Source of the DNA: Sphingomonas sp. J315 | GTDB lineage: Bacteria > Pseudomonadota > Alphaproteobacteria > Sphingomonadales > Sphingomonadaceae | NCBI RefSeq assembly: GCF_024666595.1 | Contig: NZ_CP088296.1 | Span: 186,001-250,000 of the forward strand | Length of the DNA: 64,000 nt | Direction of reading: 5' to 3' | Shown here: in pieces, positions 60,717-64,000 of the stretch | How the letters are laid out: each line of letters begins with the position of its first letter | Position numbering within the stretch: the stretch's first letter is position 1 | Translations under genes and position numbers: made by a program | The notes under the pieces: generated by a model | The model's input: only the letters and a program-made list of their open reading frames with translations | Databases searched by the model: none | What the model was told of the DNA's origin: nothing

Positions 60717-61562
60717 ATGAAGAAGTTTATTCTGGCTGCGCTGATCGGCGCGACCATTTTGACCCCCGCTGCGGCAATCGCACAAGACCGGGGCGGACGC
60801 GAGGGACGCGGTGGCGGCCAGGCGCGCGAACAGCGCGGCGAATGGCGGCAGCAGCGCCAGGAGCAGCGCCAGCAGCGTCAGGAGCAGCGCCAGGAGCGCC
60901 CGCAGTTCCAGCGTCAGGAGCGTCCGCAATATCAGCCCCAGCAACGTCCGCAGGCCCAGCAGCCGCAGCAGCAGGCCGCCCCTGCCCCGCAGGTTCGTGA
61001 ACCGCGCCGCGAGTTCCGTCAGGAGCGCCGCGACGACCAGCGCGACTTCCGTCAGGAACGCCGTGAGGATCGCCGCGACTTCCGCCAGGGTCAGGTGAGC
61101 CCGCAGCAATACCGTCAGGACCGCCGCGACGACCGGCAGGACTATCGGGGTGACCGGCGTGACGACCGGCGCGACTATCGTCAGGATCAGCGCCGCTATG
61201 GCGACTGGCGCGACACGCGGCAGGATCGCCGCAGGTGGGACGATAATCGCAACTGGAACCGCAGCTGGCGGGGCGACCGCCGCTATGACTGGAGCGACTA
61301 TCGCGCGCGCAACCGGCACGTCTATCGCCTGCCGCGCTATTACGCGCCGCGTGGCTACCATTATGGCTATCGCCGCTTCTCGATCGGCCTGACCATCGGT
61401 TCGATGCTTTTCGCGCCGGATTACTGGATCAACGATCCGTTTTACTACCGCCTGCCGCCGGCCTATGGCCCGTATCGCTGGGTGCGCTATTACAATGACG
61501 CGCTGCTCGTCGATGTCCGGTCCGGCTATGTCGTCGATGTGATCTACGACATCTTCTGGTAA
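60717..61562 (+). CDS. RcnB family protein with Arg/Gln/Asp-rich repeats
   Basis: A 281-residue exported protein with signal peptide MKKFILAALIGATILTPAAA. A long low-complexity central part follows (QRQ/QERPQ repeats, then RDDRRDYRQ-type repeats over residues 75-190). The C-terminal RcnB/DUF2502-like end contains YYRLPPAYGPYRWVRYYNDA and a final DVIYDIFW. RcnB is a periplasmic nickel/cobalt homeostasis protein in E. coli. The family is widespread in sphingomonads with unknown role. The start is clear from the signal peptide. Confidence 0.82.
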   Translation: MKKFILAALIGATILTPAAAIAQDRGGREGRGGGQAREQRGEWRQQRQEQRQQRQEQRQERPQFQRQERPQYQPQQRPQAQQPQQQAAPAPQVREPRREFRQERRDDQRDFRQERREDRRDFRQGQVSPQQYRQDRRDDRQDYRGDRRDDRRDYRQDQRRYGDWRDTRQDRRRWDDNRNWNRSWRGDRRYDWSDYRARNRHVYRLPRYYAPRGYHYGYRRFSIGLTIGSMLFAPDYWINDPFYYRLPPAYGPYRWVRYYNDALLVDVRSGYVVDVIYDIFW

Positions 61563-61646
61563 GCGAGACGCAGGTCACGCAGGGAGGCCCGGCCGGCAAC
61601 GGTCGGGCCTCTTGCGTTTCGCCACGCTGGCGGCAAATTGCGCGCC

Positions 61647-62345
61647 ATGAGCATCTTTTCGCGTTCCAAGAGTCCCGCCGGATCGATCAGTCGCGCGCGC
61701 GCCAGCCAGGCGGTCACCGCGCGGATCGAGGCCAATCCCGGCATGCGCCGCGCCAAGGTCGACGCCGCGCAGATCTATTACCATCCCGGGTTCCTGAGCG
61801 ACGCCGAGTGCGATGCGCTGATCCGAATGATCGACGCCAATCGCCGTCCTTCGACCTTGCTGTCGCAGTCGGACGACCCCAATTTCCGTACCAGCGAGAG
61901 CTGCGACATGGACCGCTGGTCGCCCGACGTCCGGCCGATCGACGAGCGCATGGCGGCTCTGCTGGGCCTTCCGCCCGAAAATGGCGAGACGATGCAGGGC
62001 CAGCGCTATGCCCCCGGCCAGCAGTTTCGCGCGCATTATGACTGGTTCAACGAACAGCAGGATTACTGGCCGGCGATGAAGGCGTCGGGCGGCCAGCGGA
62101 CCTGGACGGCGATGATCTACCTTAACGATGTCGAGGAGGGCGGCGCGACCTGGTTCCCGCAGGCCGGCGTGCGCGTCGCGCCCAAGCGTGGCCTGTTGCT
62201 CGCTTGGAACAATATGAAGCCCGACGGATCGCCGAACACTGGCACGCTGCACGAGGGGACGCCGGTGGTGAAGGGCGTCAAATACATCATCACCAAATGG
62301 TTTCGCGAGCACGCCTGGATCAACATGCCGATCAAGACATATTGA
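61647..62345 (+). CDS. 2OG-Fe(II) oxygenase, prolyl 4-hydroxylase-like
   Basis: A 232-residue non-heme iron dioxygenase. The double-stranded beta-helix motif is visible: FRAHYDWFNEQ (H-x-D), GGATWFPQAGV, TLHEGTPVVKGVKYIITKWF (second His and the Lys/Arg binding 2-oxoglutarate). It also has the family's DAAQIYYHPGFLSDAECDAL near the start. The substrate protein is unknown. ATG 61647 is used; an in-frame ATG three codons earlier is also possible. Confidence 0.88.
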   Translation: MSIFSRSKSPAGSISRARASQAVTARIEANPGMRRAKVDAAQIYYHPGFLSDAECDALIRMIDANRRPSTLLSQSDDPNFRTSESCDMDRWSPDVRPIDERMAALLGLPPENGETMQGQRYAPGQQFRAHYDWFNEQQDYWPAMKASGGQRTWTAMIYLNDVEEGGATWFPQAGVRVAPKRGLLLAWNNMKPDGSPNTGTLHEGTPVVKGVKYIITKWFREHAWINMPIKTY

Positions 62346-62356
62346 TCGGGTGATCT

Positions 62357-62377
62357 CCCCTCCCTTTCGGGGAGGGG
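62357..62377. terminator. Hairpin between convergent genes
   Basis: CCCCTCCC (62357-62364) pairs with GGGAGGGG (62370-62377) around a five-base loop, between the prolyl-hydroxylase-like gene and the receiver gene. It is a probable bidirectional terminator without a T-tract; it resembles the arms of the long palindromes. Confidence 0.5.
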
Positions 62378-62385
62378 AACAAAGG

Positions 62386-62775
62386 TCACAGAATCATGTC
62401 GTCGCCGCTGCGCAGCGCCAGCACCCGGCCGATCGTGTCGAACAAGGCGTCCATCGCCACCGGCTTGAACAGCACTTCATCGGCCCCCGCCGCAAGGCAG
62501 CGTTCGCGCAGGTCGACAGCGGTGTCTGCCGTGACCACGATGATGGGCAGTTCGGCCTTGGCATCGCCGCGCGCGCGGATGCGCTCGATCGCCTCGATCC
62601 CGTCCATGCCCGGCATGCGCAGGTCGACCAGAATCACGTCGTAATCGCCGGCCTCGATCATGTTGAGACCAGCTTCGGCGTGCTCGGCTTCCGCCATCGT
62701 GGCACCGGCGACATTCAGCATGTCGCGCACCACGCGGCGGTTCATCGGATCATCCTCGATGAAAAGAATATTCAT
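62386..62775 (-). CDS. Single-domain response regulator (CheY-like)
   Basis: A 129-residue receiver domain with no output domain. Acidic pocket IEDDPMNRRVV, phospho-acceptor Asp in DVILVDLRMPGMDG (about residue 55), Thr in IIVVTADT and Lys in VLFKPVAM are all present. It lies 62 bases downstream of a hybrid histidine kinase on the same strand, its likely partner. Confidence 0.9.
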   Translation of the reverse strand: MNILFIEDDPMNRRVVRDMLNVAGATMAEAEHAEAGLNMIEAGDYDVILVDLRMPGMDGIEAIERIRARGDAKAELPIIVVTADTAVDLRERCLAAGADEVLFKPVAMDALFDTIGRVLALRSGDDMIL

Positions 62776-62837
62776 CGAGCGACCATCTCGAAAGCGGCGG
62801 CTGTCCGGATCGGAGAATTCATAGGCGTGCTATCACC

Positions 62838-64000
<1,163 letters not shown>

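Overview
The window is GC-rich (clearly above 60%) chromosomal DNA from an alphaproteobacterium, most likely a Sphingomonas or close relative. The basis is the rpsM-rpsK-rpoA order without secY/adk, an S16 protein with a long Ala/Glu tail, Psp genes under a sigma54 promoter, many sphingomonad-like proteins and long intergenic palindromes. No phage, IS element, CRISPR array or replication origin was seen. The only tRNA found is tRNA-Glu(CTC) at 35061-35135.

Layout. 0-2 kb: end of a ribosomal operon (rpsM, rpsK, rpoA) with a good sigma70 promoter. 2-10 kb: SRPBCC and DUF418 proteins, an S9 peptidase, a polysaccharide deacetylase, soxR with its operator facing a glyoxalase-fold gene, and a KefB/YbaL-type antiporter. 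10-18 kb: rplS and trmD, then about 4 kb of unrelated genes, then rimM, rpsP and ffh, so the usual rpsP-rimM-trmD-rplS operon is split. 18-25 kb: a GGDEF-EAL protein, DUF924, mtaB-ftsY-yciB, sodB and a PuuD-like membrane protein. 25-29.3 kb: the phage-shock locus, with pspF divergent from a sigma54-driven operon: a small exported protein, pspA, pspB, pspC and six more small membrane proteins, most sharing a PspB-like coiled-coil C-terminus. 29-35 kb: an esterase, sufE, a PepSY protein, a fasciclin/anti-sigma/ECF-sigma set, a ferredoxin and a J-domain protein. 35-42 kb: a tightly overlapping operon for oxidation and cleavage of glycosides through 3-keto intermediates (GMC oxidoreductase, its small subunit, 3-keto-disaccharide hydrolase, TIM-barrel isomerases, MFS transporter, cytochrome c). 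43-48 kb: a cobalamin riboswitch with btuB-btuF-btuC-btuD, then a GDT1/TMEM165 manganese exporter behind a yybP-ykoY riboswitch. 50-58 kb: leucine/isovalerate catabolism (acyl-CoA dehydrogenase, mccB, mccA) with an AbgT transporter and inserted hypothetical genes. 58-64 kb: a LysR regulator, MaoC, an orphan 2Fe-2S subunit, an RcnB-like protein, a prolyl 4-hydroxylase, a receiver protein and a hybrid histidine kinase cut by the window edge.

Ten otherwise normal genes carry a one-base frameshift, nearly always one extra base in a G/C run. The simplest reading is residual consensus error in the assembly rather than mass gene decay. One gene, the isomerase remnant at 41.4-41.7 kb, is a real internal deletion.

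The observations most worth following are the amplified PspB-like array, the repeated copies of the mccB 3' end and mccA 5' end around genes inserted between them, two short hypothetical genes bracketed by the same palindromic motif, and the compact 3-ketoglycoside operon.
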